Shown one piece after another: positions 16,248 through 25,596 of a stretch of 38,490 nucleotides of DNA. The stretch lies in NCBI GenBank assembly GCA_020631155.1, contig JAHDHV010000012.1, positions 1-38,490 on the forward strand, read 5' to 3'. The notes beneath the pieces are model-generated. The model was given only the letters and a program-made list of their open reading frames with translations, did not search any database and was not told the origin of the DNA. How positions within the stretch are numbered: position 1 is the stretch's first letter; each line of letters begins with the position of its first letter. Source of the DNA: Bacteroidota bacterium (GTDB taxonomy: Bacteria; Bacteroidota; Bacteroidia; Chitinophagales; UBA2359). Both the position numbers and the translations under genes were made by a program.

Positions 16248-17180
16248 ATGAGTCATCAGGTTTCAATTGTTATACCTGTTTATAATGAGGAAGGAAATGT
16301 GGCAGAGCTGCATGAGGAAGTCAAGCAAGTTTGTGAGCAAAACAACTATACCTATGAGGTTATTTTTATAGATGATGGTTCTTCTGATAATACAGTGGCC
16401 ATTGCTCGACAATTATCTCCTGTTAAAGTAATTCAATTTAGGAAAAATTTTGGACAAACGGCCGCAATGGATGCGGGCATCAAGGCGGCGCAATATCCTT
16501 ATATTATTACAATGGATGGCGACCGACAAAACGATCCTACGGATATTCCCAAATTAATTGCTCATTTAGAAAAACACGACTACGATATTGTGTCGGGTTG
16601 GCGCAAGGATAGAAAGGATAATTTTTCTAAGCATTTTGTGTCTAGGGGGGCAAATTTTTTGAGAAAGATTTTGATTAATGATGGGATTCAGGATAGCGGT
16701 TGCTCGCTTAAAATTTACAAAAAAGAGTGTTTTGATACCTTGAATTTGTATGGCGAAATGCACCGTTTTATCCCTGCCTTATTGCGAATCAAAGGATTTA
16801 CCATTGGCGAAGTAGAGGTTAATCATAGGGCGCGAACCGCAGGCGTTACTAAATACAATTGGCAGCGCACCATCAAAGGCTTAATTGACATGGTATCGGT
16901 TTGGTTTTGGAACAAATTTGCTACTCGTCCTTTACATTTACTAGGCGGCGCAGGTTTTTTTCTCATCATATTAGGTGTGTTATCTGGCATAGCTACCCTT
17001 ATCAGTTTTTTTAGTGGTCAAGGCATGTCGGAGTCCGCTTGGCCAATGTTGACCATGTTTTTAACCCTTACAGGTATTCAGCTATTTGTGTCTGGATTAA
17101 TTGCGGACATTATGGTAAAAAGCTATTTTGAAAATACCGAAGACCGTCCCTATAGCATTAAAGAAATCATTGAAAATTAG
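16248..17180 (+). CDS. GT2 polyprenyl-phosphate glycosyltransferase, membrane-anchored
   Basis: Family 2 glycosyltransferase of the GtrB/ArnC/DPM1 type, 310 residues. The N-terminal GT-A domain (about 4-225) shows SIVIPVYNEEGNV, FIDDGSSDNT, the signature VIQFRKNFGQTAAMDAGI and the metal-binding MDGDRQNDP. Further on it has DSGCSLKIYKK and FIPALLRIKG. Two hydrophobic segments follow (about 228-255 and 263-290, HLLGGAGFFLIILGVLSG and LTMFLTLTGIQLFVSGLIADI), the usual membrane anchor of enzymes that load a sugar onto undecaprenyl phosphate. Its neighbour 70 bp downstream is a GT39-like membrane protein, the class that commonly uses such lipid-linked sugars as donors, so the two may act in sequence. 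Confidence 0.92.
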   Translation: MSHQVSIVIPVYNEEGNVAELHEEVKQVCEQNNYTYEVIFIDDGSSDNTVAIARQLSPVKVIQFRKNFGQTAAMDAGIKAAQYPYIITMDGDRQNDPTDIPKLIAHLEKHDYDIVSGWRKDRKDNFSKHFVSRGANFLRKILINDGIQDSGCSLKIYKKECFDTLNLYGEMHRFIPALLRIKGFTIGEVEVNHRARTAGVTKYNWQRTIKGLIDMVSVWFWNKFATRPLHLLGGAGFFLIILGVLSGIATLISFFSGQGMSESAWPMLTMFLTLTGIQLFVSGLIADIMVKSYFENTEDRPYSIKEIIEN

Positions 17181-17250
17181 GACTTTGTTTTGCAAATAAA
17201 AGTCAAGGCAGTTTCTAATACATTAATCAAACCAACAACTTTTTGTATAC

Positions 17251-20200
17251 GTGAAATCATTATTATCAAAATTTTCTTTTTGGTTAAAAGGCTTATTACC
17301 CTTTTTAGCCATTTTTATAATAATGTTGATATTGGGAAATCGAGCTATTCAAATTAATCGCTTTCTCATTATTCCATTTTTTATAGGTGGAACAGCACTA
17401 TACAGTTTATTATTTGTGTTAATAGAGCGATTTCGCAACTCCCCCAAGTTGATACATTTTCAAAAAGGTAGTTACTATCTTTTTTTATTGGTACTACTGC
17501 TCAATTTATTGCTAAACATTGACTTCAACCTTTTTATAGATAATACAGACAGTCCATTCTATCTTTTAGTAGAAGCATCAGAAAGGCTAAAAGTAGTTAA
17601 TTTGCAATTGATTCTCTTGTTGGGCTTTTTGACTAGTGTCAACATTGCTACTAATTACTTACCTGCTCAACTGCAAAATGTCCCTTCTCTTTCTTCTGAT
17701 ACTAACACCTCTAAATATTCTACCTACAAAAAATATTTTGCTTTCCTTTCCCTTATTTTACTAACAGCCATCGGTTTAGTCTTGCGCCTCTGGAATCTGG
17801 ACCTGCTCGACTCCTATCGAGATGAGGATCACCATTTATCTAGTGTGCGTTTACTGTTTGATACAGGGGCTTTTGAATATACGCGCGCCCAATTGGTGAC
17901 CTATACATCTGCCTTTTTCATTTGGTTAGGCGGTGGCGTTTCCTATTACGATTTTTTGTATTGGGGGCGTGTGCCAAGTGCCATTATGGGAGCTTTAACC
18001 ACCATTCCTATTTATTTATTGGGGCGAAAAATTTCTAAACCTGTGGCAATGGTGTCTGTTTTGCTGTGGGTAATTTCGCCTTGGGCTATTGGTATTGCGC
18101 GCAATATACGAGAACATAGTTACTATATTTTTATCATTTTGATATTGGTATTGTTGGCTTTGGCAATTATTGAAATGGTGCTTAATTTTGATAAAAAACA
18201 GTTGCCTAAGTTCATCGCTTACAACTTGATTATGGGTGGTGTATTGAGTTATGCCTTTTTTATTGATTGGCTCTCTACCCTCAAAGTAAGTGGTGTTATT
18301 TTAGCGGCGGTTGTTGGTGCTTATACTGTTAGTAATATTGATAAAGTAGGGAGACTGTTGTGGAAGCGGAAAATACTATTGGTTTTGGCGATTTTAGCAT
18401 TAATTGGTTTGTTATTACCCATTAGTGGAAGTAAATTTTTAAGTGCCGATAAAGTGATTAACTATAAGTGGGCAGATACTTTTTTTAATCCAAACACCAA
18501 TACCCCTATTCAGTGGTGGAAATCTATTACTCGCAACTCCTATTTAGTTTACTTCATAGTTTTAATTGGTTTATTTGTTTCCATTATCAAAAAACACCGA
18601 CATTATTCTATTTATTTACTCACTTTTTTATTTATTGTTTTAGGGTATCACTTCTTTTTTGATCGTTACTACTCCCCTCGATACATTTCTTTTGCTTTGC
18701 CTTTTTTCACTATTTGCACAGCAGCCACAGTCGTTTATTTATTTAATATAATAGGAACCATTGGGCGAAAATGGCTGCGTTATCCCTTGCAAATTGCTTT
18801 AGTGGCCATTTTATTCAATATTTTTTATTTGCCCAATACAAGTAAAGCCATTACTAACCCAACTATTTTGGATAAAAGTTTCACCTTAGAAACAACAGGC
18901 GAGGTACATAATGATAAAAAAGAACTACTCCGTTTTTTAGAAAAATTACCTAAACAAGAGCTAGAAAAACAGCACATCATTACCTCTATTTACGAAAATG
19001 TGCTACAACATGAATTATGTGTAGACTCTACTAAATTACACAAATACAAATATAAAAAAACAGGACGTTTTTCTAGTGTAGATAGTATTATGAATAAATA
19101 CGAAAGTGGTTTTTTGATACTGGACAGCCATCGCAATGGTATTTGGCGAAATGGTTATGCTAAAGAAAGAAATGCCATTTTCAATGTGGGTAATGCTCAA
19201 GTACAGTTGATGCAAAACCGCAAATTGTGTCAAATCTACCAATGGAAAACCGACCTATTGACTAGCAAAAAATACGATATACCTGCTACCATGCGCCATT
19301 TTACTGATTTCAGTATTGACATTGGCAAGCCTTTTACGCTTTCTTTTTGGGTAAATATTCCTAAAATAGCAGATGCCCCTTTGATGTTTATTGGAAATAT
19401 AGAAGATAATGGAATTGTGGTAGATGCAGTTACAGATCAAGACAATAACAGCAAATTGCGTTTTAATTATGGCTCAACAATGGAGGGTTATTTCTCACAA
19501 ACCCCTCCTTTAAATGATCAGGAATGGCATCATGTGGTACTACATCATTATGGTGGTGCTAAAGGCTCTCCATTTTTTATTTATGTGGATGGTCAAAAGC
19601 AAGAGCCTTTTGCACGTGTACCTGTCCATAAATCCAAAATGCTAGAAGTCATTTTATCACAAGCTTTTCAAGGAGATGTACAAGATATTCGCATTTATAA
19701 TAAAGCCATCAAAGCACAGCAAATTGCAGATATTTATGAAAAAAATACCGCAGATACCCTAGCTTTTAACTCTCTCACGCCAGTAGGCACCAGTGAAGCC
19801 CAAGAAAAAGTTGAATTGGTAGAAAAAGAAGCTAAAACTAACTCAAATGATAGCTTAACAACAGCAAAGGATGCTGAAAAAACGGTAGTTGATGATACTA
19901 AGGAGGAATTAGTAGCAGAAAATATAGAGGATAACACAAATAATAAAGATGATATTGTTGTTGAAAAAGAGGTGAATAATACCGCTTCTAATGAAAAGAA
20001 AGTCCCGATTTCTGAAGAGAAAAAAGCGGAATTGCTAAAAGCGGCGACTGCTTTTCCAACATCTCCAACTACAGATTCCACAGAAGTTACTCCCTCACTT
20101 TCAAAGGCTGAAACAGCAACAACTATTAAGGAAGAAAAGCCTGAAACAGCACAGCCTATTGAGGAAAAAATGGCTGAACCATTACCCAAAAAAGTTGAGA

Positions 20201-20625
20201 ACAATAAAACAACTCCTGAACCTGTAGTTGCATCATCAAGCCCAAAAGAAACTATTAAGGAATCTAAACCAAAAGAAACGTCTAAAAAAGAAACACCTAA
20301 AGAAAAAACCAAACTACAGAGGCATAAACTGTATGTAGTTCAAATAGGAGCCTTTAAAAATGTAGATCACAAGAAGTTAAAATCATTGACTAGCGTAGGG
20401 CAATTATATAGTGAAAAATCAGGCAGTTTAACAAAAATATTGGTAGGACCTTACACCAATTCATCAGCAGCACAACAAGCAGCTAATAAAATCAAAGCCA
20501 AAGGATTTGCCGCTAAACAAAGAAGCATTACCATTAAATACCCAACCATTACGACAAACATCAATACCCAAGAACTGAAAAAAATAAAGCGCGAACCTAA
20601 ATTATCTACTCTAAGAAAATTGTAG
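17251..20625 (+). CDS. GT39-like membrane protein fused to LamG-like and SPOR domains
   Basis: A 1124-residue fusion starting at GTG 17251. Residues 1 to about 530 contain a dozen or more hydrophobic segments and resemble GT39/PMT-type lipid-sugar-dependent transferases. The first large loop after RLWNLDLLDSYRDEDHH has the acidic DE pair typical of the family. About 540-680 is a soluble extracytoplasmic stretch. About 684-832 resembles a LamG/concanavalin domain (FTLSFWVNIP, LNDQEWHHVVLHHYGG, FFIYVDGQ, FQGDVQDIRIYNKAI). About 833-1020 is a disordered Lys/Glu/Pro/Thr-rich linker. About 1027-1092 is a SPOR domain (LYVVQIGAFKN, ILVGPYTNSSAAQQAANKIKAKG), known for binding peptidoglycan stripped of stem peptides. 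The architecture suggests a transferase tethered to the cell wall, perhaps at division sites. The frame is continuous, so it is not an assembly of adjacent genes. Confidence 0.88.
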   Translation: MKSLLSKFSFWLKGLLPFLAIFIIMLILGNRAIQINRFLIIPFFIGGTALYSLLFVLIERFRNSPKLIHFQKGSYYLFLLVLLLNLLLNIDFNLFIDNTDSPFYLLVEASERLKVVNLQLILLLGFLTSVNIATNYLPAQLQNVPSLSSDTNTSKYSTYKKYFAFLSLILLTAIGLVLRLWNLDLLDSYRDEDHHLSSVRLLFDTGAFEYTRAQLVTYTSAFFIWLGGGVSYYDFLYWGRVPSAIMGALTTIPIYLLGRKISKPVAMVSVLLWVISPWAIGIARNIREHSYYIFIILILVLLALAIIEMVLNFDKKQLPKFIAYNLIMGGVLSYAFFIDWLSTLKVSGVILAAVVGAYTVSNIDKVGRLLWKRKILLVLAILALIGLLLPISGSKFLSADKVINYKWADTFFNPNTNTPIQWWKSITRNSYLVYFIVLIGLFVSIIKKHRHYSIYLLTFLFIVLGYHFFFDRYYSPRYISFALPFFTICTAATVVYLFNIIGTIGRKWLRYPLQIALVAILFNIFYLPNTSKAITNPTILDKSFTLETTGEVHNDKKELLRFLEKLPKQELEKQHIITSIYENVLQHELCVDSTKLHKYKYKKTGRFSSVDSIMNKYESGFLILDSHRNGIWRNGYAKERNAIFNVGNAQVQLMQNRKLCQIYQWKTDLLTSKKYDIPATMRHFTDFSIDIGKPFTLSFWVNIPKIADAPLMFIGNIEDNGIVVDAVTDQDNNSKLRFNYGSTMEGYFSQTPPLNDQEWHHVVLHHYGGAKGSPFFIYVDGQKQEPFARVPVHKSKMLEVILSQAFQGDVQDIRIYNKAIKAQQIADIYEKNTADTLAFNSLTPVGTSEAQEKVELVEKEAKTNSNDSLTTAKDAEKTVVDDTKEELVAENIEDNTNNKDDIVVEKEVNNTASNEKKVPISEEKKAELLKAATAFPTSPTTDSTEVTPSLSKAETATTIKEEKPETAQPIEEKMAEPLPKKVENNKTTPEPVVASSSPKETIKESKPKETSKKETPKEKTKLQRHKLYVVQIGAFKNVDHKKLKSLTSVGQLYSEKSGSLTKILVGPYTNSSAAQQAANKIKAKGFAAKQRSITIKYPTITTNINTQELKKIKREPKLSTLRKL

Positions 20626-20633
20626 GTTAGAGG

Positions 20634-20734
20634 TAAGACACAAGATGTAAGATGTAAGACACAAGACACAAGATGTAAGATTTAAGACACAAGATGTAAG
20701 ATGCAAGTCTCATATCTCCCATCTCACATCTTAA
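20634..20734. repeat. Heptamer array with inverted tail
   Basis: Ten perfect-period 7-base units of the form YAAGAYN run from 20634 to 20703 (TAAGACA, CAAGATG, TAAGATG and so on). From 20707 the units turn into their complement (GTCTCAT, ATCTCCC, ATCTCAC, ATCTTAA). The last forward and the reverse units can pair as an imperfect hairpin. The array starts 9 bp after the GT39 stop and ends 12 bp before the GT4 start. Confidence 0.88.
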
Positions 20735-20745
20735 ATAAATCACCC

Positions 20746-21858
20746 ATGAACATACTTTTCCTAAATTACGAATTTCCACCACTAGGCGGCGGTGCCAGCC
20801 CAATTAGCTTTGAAATAGCCGAGCGATATGTACAGTTAGGCCATCAAGTGAGTGTGGTAACGATGGGCTTTAAAGACCTGCCTGATGTGGAAGTAGTGAG
20901 TGGAATTAAAGTATTTCGAGTGCCTTGTATTCGTGCAAAAAAAGAGATTTGTCATCCGCACGAAATGCTGACTTTTGTATTTAGTGCCATCCGATTTTTG
21001 CGCCGCCATTTGCAACAATACAACTACGATGTTTGTCATACACATTTTGCCATTCCTACAGGTTTAGTGGCTCAATGGGTCAAAAAACAGTACAGCATCA
21101 ACTACATCATCACCAGTCATGGCAGCGATATACCGGGCTACAACAACGACAGATTTCTATTTTTACACCATTTTACCAAGCCCATTTTAAATTATGTCCT
21201 CAAAAATTCCTCTGGCAATTTTTCAGGCTCACAATATCTAGCCAATTTGGCCAATACCAACGTTCAGCCCCCTATCCCCTATCAAGTAATTCGTGAAGGT
21301 TTTAAAAGTCATCTATTTGAACCTAGAGAAAAGCAAAAAATCATTCTATCCACAGGGCGGCTACTGCGGCGAAAGGGGTTTCAATATTTAATCAAAGCCG
21401 TTTCAGGGCAAGACATTGGTTATGAGGTGCATATTTGTGGAGATGGCCCAATGATGGAAGAATTAAAGGCTTTAGCACAAAACTCCAAAACCAAAATTGT
21501 TTTTCACGGATGGATTAGTAACAAAGGGGAAAAATACAAGGAATTGCTGGAGTCAGCAGCGATTTATTCGCTGGTTTCTGCTAAAGAAAACGCCAGTAAA
21601 TCCCTATTAGAAGCCATGAGTGCGGGCTGTGCAGTCATCACTTCCAATATAGCAGGCTGTCCCGAATCGGTCGGCGATGCTGGCATTACCCTTCCCCCAG
21701 AAGATGAAGATATTTTGCGAAAAACCTTGTATAATTTGGTGGTTAATGAGCATAAAATTGAGGAACTAGGACAAAAAGCACGACAACGAATTTTAGAGGT
21801 TTACAACTGGGATACCCTCATTAAACAATACGAAAAGGTGTTAATGGATATTCAATAA
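20746..21858 (+). CDS. GT4 family glycosyltransferase
   Basis: GT-B fold retaining glycosyltransferase of 370 residues. The N-terminal domain starts MNILFLNYEFPPLGGGASP with the glycine-rich acceptor loop. The C-terminal donor-binding domain has STGRLLRRKGFQYLIKAV, HICGDGPMMEELKAL and the family's acidic helix region ENASKSLLEAMSAGCAVI, where the E-x7-E pattern contacts the nucleotide sugar. The frame extends upstream to 20701, but those 15 codons are heptamer repeat sequence, so the ATG at 20746 is chosen. It transfers an unknown sugar in the cytosol, probably onto a lipid-linked glycan intermediate. Confidence 0.92.
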   Translation: MNILFLNYEFPPLGGGASPISFEIAERYVQLGHQVSVVTMGFKDLPDVEVVSGIKVFRVPCIRAKKEICHPHEMLTFVFSAIRFLRRHLQQYNYDVCHTHFAIPTGLVAQWVKKQYSINYIITSHGSDIPGYNNDRFLFLHHFTKPILNYVLKNSSGNFSGSQYLANLANTNVQPPIPYQVIREGFKSHLFEPREKQKIILSTGRLLRRKGFQYLIKAVSGQDIGYEVHICGDGPMMEELKALAQNSKTKIVFHGWISNKGEKYKELLESAAIYSLVSAKENASKSLLEAMSAGCAVITSNIAGCPESVGDAGITLPPEDEDILRKTLYNLVVNEHKIEELGQKARQRILEVYNWDTLIKQYEKVLMDIQ

Positions 21859-21859
21859 A

Positions 21860-21926
21860 AATTGCTCTTTGGCTATTTAGACTTTTAGATATTTAGCTTT
21901 TGGAAATTGGAGCTCAGAAATTAGAT
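21860..21926. repeat. TTTGGCTATTTAG intergenic repeat, copy 2
   Basis: Begins ATTGCTCTTTGGCTATTTAG straight after the GT4 stop and continues with TTTAG and TTGG elements spaced 7 to 8 bases apart, ending GAAATTAGA. Related to 15662-15706 and, inverted, to 23428-23466. The remaining DNA to the uxs start shows nothing further. Confidence 0.6.
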
Positions 21927-22094
21927 ATTGATATTCAACTACTTAAACAGATAATTCAATGAATCAAAAATTCATGAATTGTTAAATATAGCCAAACTGC
22001 TTGGTTAAAAAACACATTATTTGAAACATACTGAAAACTCGAAACTAAAACCCCACAACTCGCAATCCAAAACCAACAAACCCAACAATAATAT

Positions 22095-23051
22095 ATGCAA
22101 AAACGAATACTTATCACAGGTGCAGCAGGCTTTTTAGGCTCTCATTTATCCGATAGATTTATTGCAGAAGGCTATCATGTCATCGGTATGGATAATCTAT
22201 TAACAGGCAATTTGGCCAATATAGAACATCTATTTCCGCTTGAAAATTTTGAATTTTACCATCATGATGTGTCGAAATTTGTGCATGTTCCGGGGAAATT
22301 GGACTATATTCTACACTTTGCCTCTCCTGCCAGTCCCATTGATTACCTAAAAATGCCCATCCAAACCATGAAAGTTGGTTCATTGGGTACACATAATTTG
22401 TTAGGTTTGGCAAAGGCTAAAAAAGCCCGAATTTTGGTGGCATCTACCTCTGAGGTTTACGGCGATCCACAGGTGCACCCACAAAAAGAAGAATATTGGG
22501 GCAATGTAAATCCTATCGGGCCGCGTGGCGTGTATGATGAAGCCAAGCGTTTTCAAGAAGCCATCACAATGGCCTATCACACTTTTCACGGTTTAGAGAC
22601 GCGAATTGTGCGAATTTTTAACACCTACGGACCTAGAATGAGGCTCAATGATGGTCGTGCTTTGCCTACTTTCTTTCGACAAGCCATTGAAGGTGAGGAC
22701 ATTACCGTTTTTGGCGATGGCTCACAAACGCGCTCATTTTGTTATGTCAGTGATTTGGTAGAAGGCATTTATCGTTTGTTGTTGAGTGATTATGCACTGC
22801 CTGTTAATATTGGAAATCCGCAAGAAATCAGCATCAAAGAGTTTGCCGAAGAAATCATCGAATTTACAGGCACCAGTTCCAAAATTGTCTACAAACCCCT
22901 ACCCAAAGACGACCCTCAACAACGACAGCCAGACATTACCAAAGCTCAAAATATTTTAGGTTGGCAACCAAGGGTTTCCCGTAAAGAGGGCTTTATCAAA
23001 ACCTACGCTTACTTTAAAGAAATATTGGAGAAAAATAAAACATTGGTTTAG
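22095..23051 (+). CDS. uxs: UDP-glucuronate decarboxylase (UDP-xylose synthase)
   Basis: Extended short-chain dehydrogenase of 318 residues, predicted to oxidise and decarboxylate UDP-glucuronate to UDP-xylose with recycled NAD. Diagnostic signs are [10 protein letters not shown] (nucleotide binding, about 9-18), [51 protein letters not shown] with the catalytic Y-D-E-A-K, and [11 protein letters not shown]. The [14 protein letters not shown] segment separates this family from UDP-glucose epimerases and RmlB. Its substrate can come from the UDP-glucose dehydrogenase encoded at 30879-32237 on the other side of the replication origin. It is flanked by repeat-rich spacers and probably has its own promoter, which I could not identify. 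Confidence 0.93.
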   Translation: MQKRILITGAAGFLGSHLSDRFIAEGYHVIGMDNLLTGNLANIEHLFPLENFEFYHHDVSKFVHVPGKLDYILHFASPASPIDYLKMPIQTMKVGSLGTHNLLGLAKAKKARILVASTSEVYGDPQVHPQKEEYWGNVNPIGPRGVYDEAKRFQEAITMAYHTFHGLETRIVRIFNTYGPRMRLNDGRALPTFFRQAIEGEDITVFGDGSQTRSFCYVSDLVEGIYRLLLSDYALPVNIGNPQEISIKEFAEEIIEFTGTSSKIVYKPLPKDDPQQRQPDITKAQNILGWQPRVSRKEGFIKTYAYFKEILEKNKTLV

Positions 23052-23547
23052 TGGTTTAAAAGGTTGGAAAGTTACAAGACTTTAAGGTTTCTTCGTATTA
23101 GGCTTTTGACAAAAATCATAACTAATTGATAATCATATATTTATGAGAATCATTCACAAAATCACAACTCATTGACTATCAGGAATTTACAGATATAACT
23201 ACCTGAATCAGTCGACAATCTAAATACCGAATTTTTCCACCTAACAGTTTGTACTTATTTTAACAGCTCGTAGAACAGTGATTCGTGTTTAGGCAAATTT
23301 ATGGAGAATAATTATTTTTAAGTGAGTTGTGTAACGACAGTTTTAGCTGTCATAGTTCTCCCAAACATTTAATAAACAAAAATTTATGAATATTAAGGCA
23401 TTTAAAATTAATTACTAATTTTCATACGCTAAATAGCCAAAAGGCTAAATATCTAAATAGCAATTTTAGAAATAAAGTGTTAGGAGAAAAATAAAACATA
23501 CTGTAAAAGCTAAGAATAACAACTCAAAAAATCAACAATTCCAAACA
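23052..23547. other. Intergenic region before second GT4 gene
   Basis: A 496-bp gap. It contains a degenerate GGTT-rich stretch after uxs (about 23052-23092) similar to 35445-35490, a small hairpin GACAG/CTGTC (23336-23351) and an inverted copy of the TTTGGCTATTTAG repeat (23428-23466). No ORF worth calling and no recognisable promoter were seen. Confidence 0.55.
23428..23466. repeat. TTTGGCTATTTAG intergenic repeat, inverted copy
   Basis: GCTAAATAGCCAAAAGGCTAAATATCTAAATAGCAATTTT in two pieces: CGCTAAATAGCCAAAAGG then CTAAATATCTAAATAGCAAT. Read on the minus strand it matches the start of the copies at 15662 and 21860. Confidence 0.6.
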
Positions 23548-24666
23548 ATGCGAATTTTGCATGTCATAGATACCCTAGGTTTAGGCGGTGCACAGACGAT
23601 CCTAAAAGCTGTTTTTGATCAACAATCGGAACAGGACAATATTTTCATTTTTGCACTTCGACAAAGGGATATTACCATTGAAATCAATCACCCCAATATT
23701 ACCATCTATGAGTCTACTGCAAAATGGTCTTTAGCTCCCATTATTGCCTTAAAAAACTTTGTTAAAGAACACAATATAGATATTTTACATTGTCATTTAT
23801 TTAAATCTTCTGTAATTGGCTACCTCACAAAAAAGCTATTTTGTCCACAAGTAAAATTGATTTTTCACGAGCACGGCCAAATTGTAGGGAGTGACACCAA
23901 TAGTAAAACCCTTGACTTTGTTTATGATAATTTCAACCGTTTCGCTAGTTCCAGTGTAGACCTTTTTATTGCGGTATCCAATGCGATGAAAAATCTTTTG
24001 GTGGAAAAAGGCAAAGTTCGAGAAAGCAAAATACTGACCTTGTATAATTTTGTGGATTTAGATAAATTTAAAAACACTTTTACACAGAAAGAAATAGACG
24101 AATATAAAAAAGAACTCAATCTTAATAATAATGATTTTATTGTTGGATTTGCAGGTCGTATCATTCCCAGAAAGGGCTGGCGAACCTATATTGAAACTGC
24201 TAAAATATTGTGTTCTCAGTATGATGATATTCGCTTTTTAATTGCTGGCGATGGTGCCGATCGGGAGGAAATGTTGGCTTTAATTAAACAGTATAATTTA
24301 TCTGAAAAGGTACATTATTTGGGCTATGTTAAACAAATGCCTAAATACTATTTGTCCCTAAATTGCTTTGTGATGCCTTCCCATTTTGAGGGTCTGCCCA
24401 TGTCTCAATTAGAAGTCATGGCTTTGGGTGTTCCCTTAATTACAACAACAGGACCGGGTATGGATGAAATTCCACAGGACAATATAGATGCATTATTTGT
24501 TAAAATGAAAAATCCAACAGATGTAGCAGCTAAAATTATTATGTTGAAAGAACAAACCTCACTAGCCCAACAATTGGGGCAAAATGCACAAAGCAAGGTA
24601 CAAAAACACAGTGTTAAAAATTACATAGAAAAGTTAAATAAAACTTATCAAGTGTTTAGGGTGTGA
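23548..24666 (+). CDS. GT4 family glycosyltransferase
   Basis: GT-B retaining glycosyltransferase of 372 residues. The N-terminus MRILHVIDTLGLGGAQTILKAVF is the typical glycine-rich loop of this family. The C-terminal domain has GFAGRIIPRKGWRTYIETAK, LIAGDGADREEMLAL, and the sugar-nucleotide-binding MPSHFEGLPMSQLEVMALGVPLI with the E-x7-E pattern. It begins a probable five-gene operon: three sulfotransferases and a flippase follow with gaps of 27 bp or less. It is more distant from the GT4 at 20.7 kb than a recent duplicate would be. Donor and acceptor are unknown. Confidence 0.92.
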   Translation: MRILHVIDTLGLGGAQTILKAVFDQQSEQDNIFIFALRQRDITIEINHPNITIYESTAKWSLAPIIALKNFVKEHNIDILHCHLFKSSVIGYLTKKLFCPQVKLIFHEHGQIVGSDTNSKTLDFVYDNFNRFASSSVDLFIAVSNAMKNLLVEKGKVRESKILTLYNFVDLDKFKNTFTQKEIDEYKKELNLNNNDFIVGFAGRIIPRKGWRTYIETAKILCSQYDDIRFLIAGDGADREEMLALIKQYNLSEKVHYLGYVKQMPKYYLSLNCFVMPSHFEGLPMSQLEVMALGVPLITTTGPGMDEIPQDNIDALFVKMKNPTDVAAKIIMLKEQTSLAQQLGQNAQSKVQKHSVKNYIEKLNKTYQVFRV

Positions 24667-24693
24667 AAATTTTCATATTTAAAAAATAAAAAT

Positions 24694-25596
24694 TTGAATC
24701 CATCTGCCATCTCCGACTTATCCAACACTTCTTTTCAATTACATTTTACAGGTATTGGTGCCGAAAAAGCAGGTACAACCAAAATAGCCGATTTGCTTGC
24801 TGCTCATCCTGATATTTGTTTATCAGAACCCAAAGAGGTACATTTTTTTAATGAAAAATTGGGCTATAATCACCAATTTGTAAACAAAAATTATGGTCAA
24901 TCTTTGATGTGGTATGAAAAACATTTTGCCCATGCAAAAAAAGGCCAATTAGTTGGAGAATTTTCAACGGGCTATTTGCCTGATCTTGCAGCTCCTAAAA
25001 ATATTCATGCACTTTTCCCCAATATCAAATTGATTGTATGCCTGAGAAACCCTATTAAGCGCGCCTACTCGCAGTACATTATGTATCGTTTTTATTTTAA
25101 AGCAGAAAATCGAAGTTTTAGCGAAACCATACGGCAAGAGCCTGAATACATCGAAAAAGGGCTATATGCAAAGCAAGTAAAACGATATTTGCAATATTTC
25201 AAACAAGAACAACTACACATTATTGTATTAGACGATTTTAAAAAAAATCCAACTACAACAATTCAACGACTCTATCACTTTTTAGGTGTAAATGATGCCT
25301 TTATTCCGCCCAATTTAACTGAAAAATCTAATGCTGCAAAAGCCATTAAATCGCCTTTTATCTCCAAATTAATGGGCTGGTTTTCTGCGGTAATGGTTGC
25401 TTTAAAATTGTCTGCCGTTTTGGGTTATTTAAAAGACTTAGGGCTTAAAAAATGGGTCATGAAACTAAATACTTCTAAAGTAGAACACCCTCCTATGACA
25501 GCAGAAGATAAAGCCTTTTTGCAACTTCAATTTTTAGATGATATACAAGAATTGGAACAACTGATTAACAAAGACTTATCAGCTTGGAAAAAATGA
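24694..25596 (+). CDS. Sulfotransferase, tandem copy 1
   Basis: PAPS-dependent sulfotransferase of 300 residues in the carbohydrate sulfotransferase group. The 5'-phosphosulfate-binding motif is GIGAEKAGTTKIADLL (20-35). The 3'-phosphate-binding segment is KLIVCLRNPIKRAYSQYIMYRF with the usual Arg and Ser. The only start giving the full domain is TTG at 24694; no ATG lies before the PAPS motif. It follows the GT4 gene by 27 bp and overlaps the next gene by four bases (ATGA). Long runs such as SEPKEVH and KLMGWFSAVMVAL are shared with the next gene, indicating tandem duplication. It probably sulfates a sugar of the locus product in the cytosol. Confidence 0.9.
   Translation: MNPSAISDLSNTSFQLHFTGIGAEKAGTTKIADLLAAHPDICLSEPKEVHFFNEKLGYNHQFVNKNYGQSLMWYEKHFAHAKKGQLVGEFSTGYLPDLAAPKNIHALFPNIKLIVCLRNPIKRAYSQYIMYRFYFKAENRSFSETIRQEPEYIEKGLYAKQVKRYLQYFKQEQLHIIVLDDFKKNPTTTIQRLYHFLGVNDAFIPPNLTEKSNAAKAIKSPFISKLMGWFSAVMVALKLSAVLGYLKDLGLKKWVMKLNTSKVEHPPMTAEDKAFLQLQFLDDIQELEQLINKDLSAWKK

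Noticed and set aside
19734-20312. 192-codon minus-strand ORF rich in Ser, Val and Phe
   Set aside because: It is the antisense of the Lys/Glu/Pro/Thr-rich linker of the GT39-SPOR fusion. Low-complexity coding DNA produces such shadows, and the product has no domain or signal.
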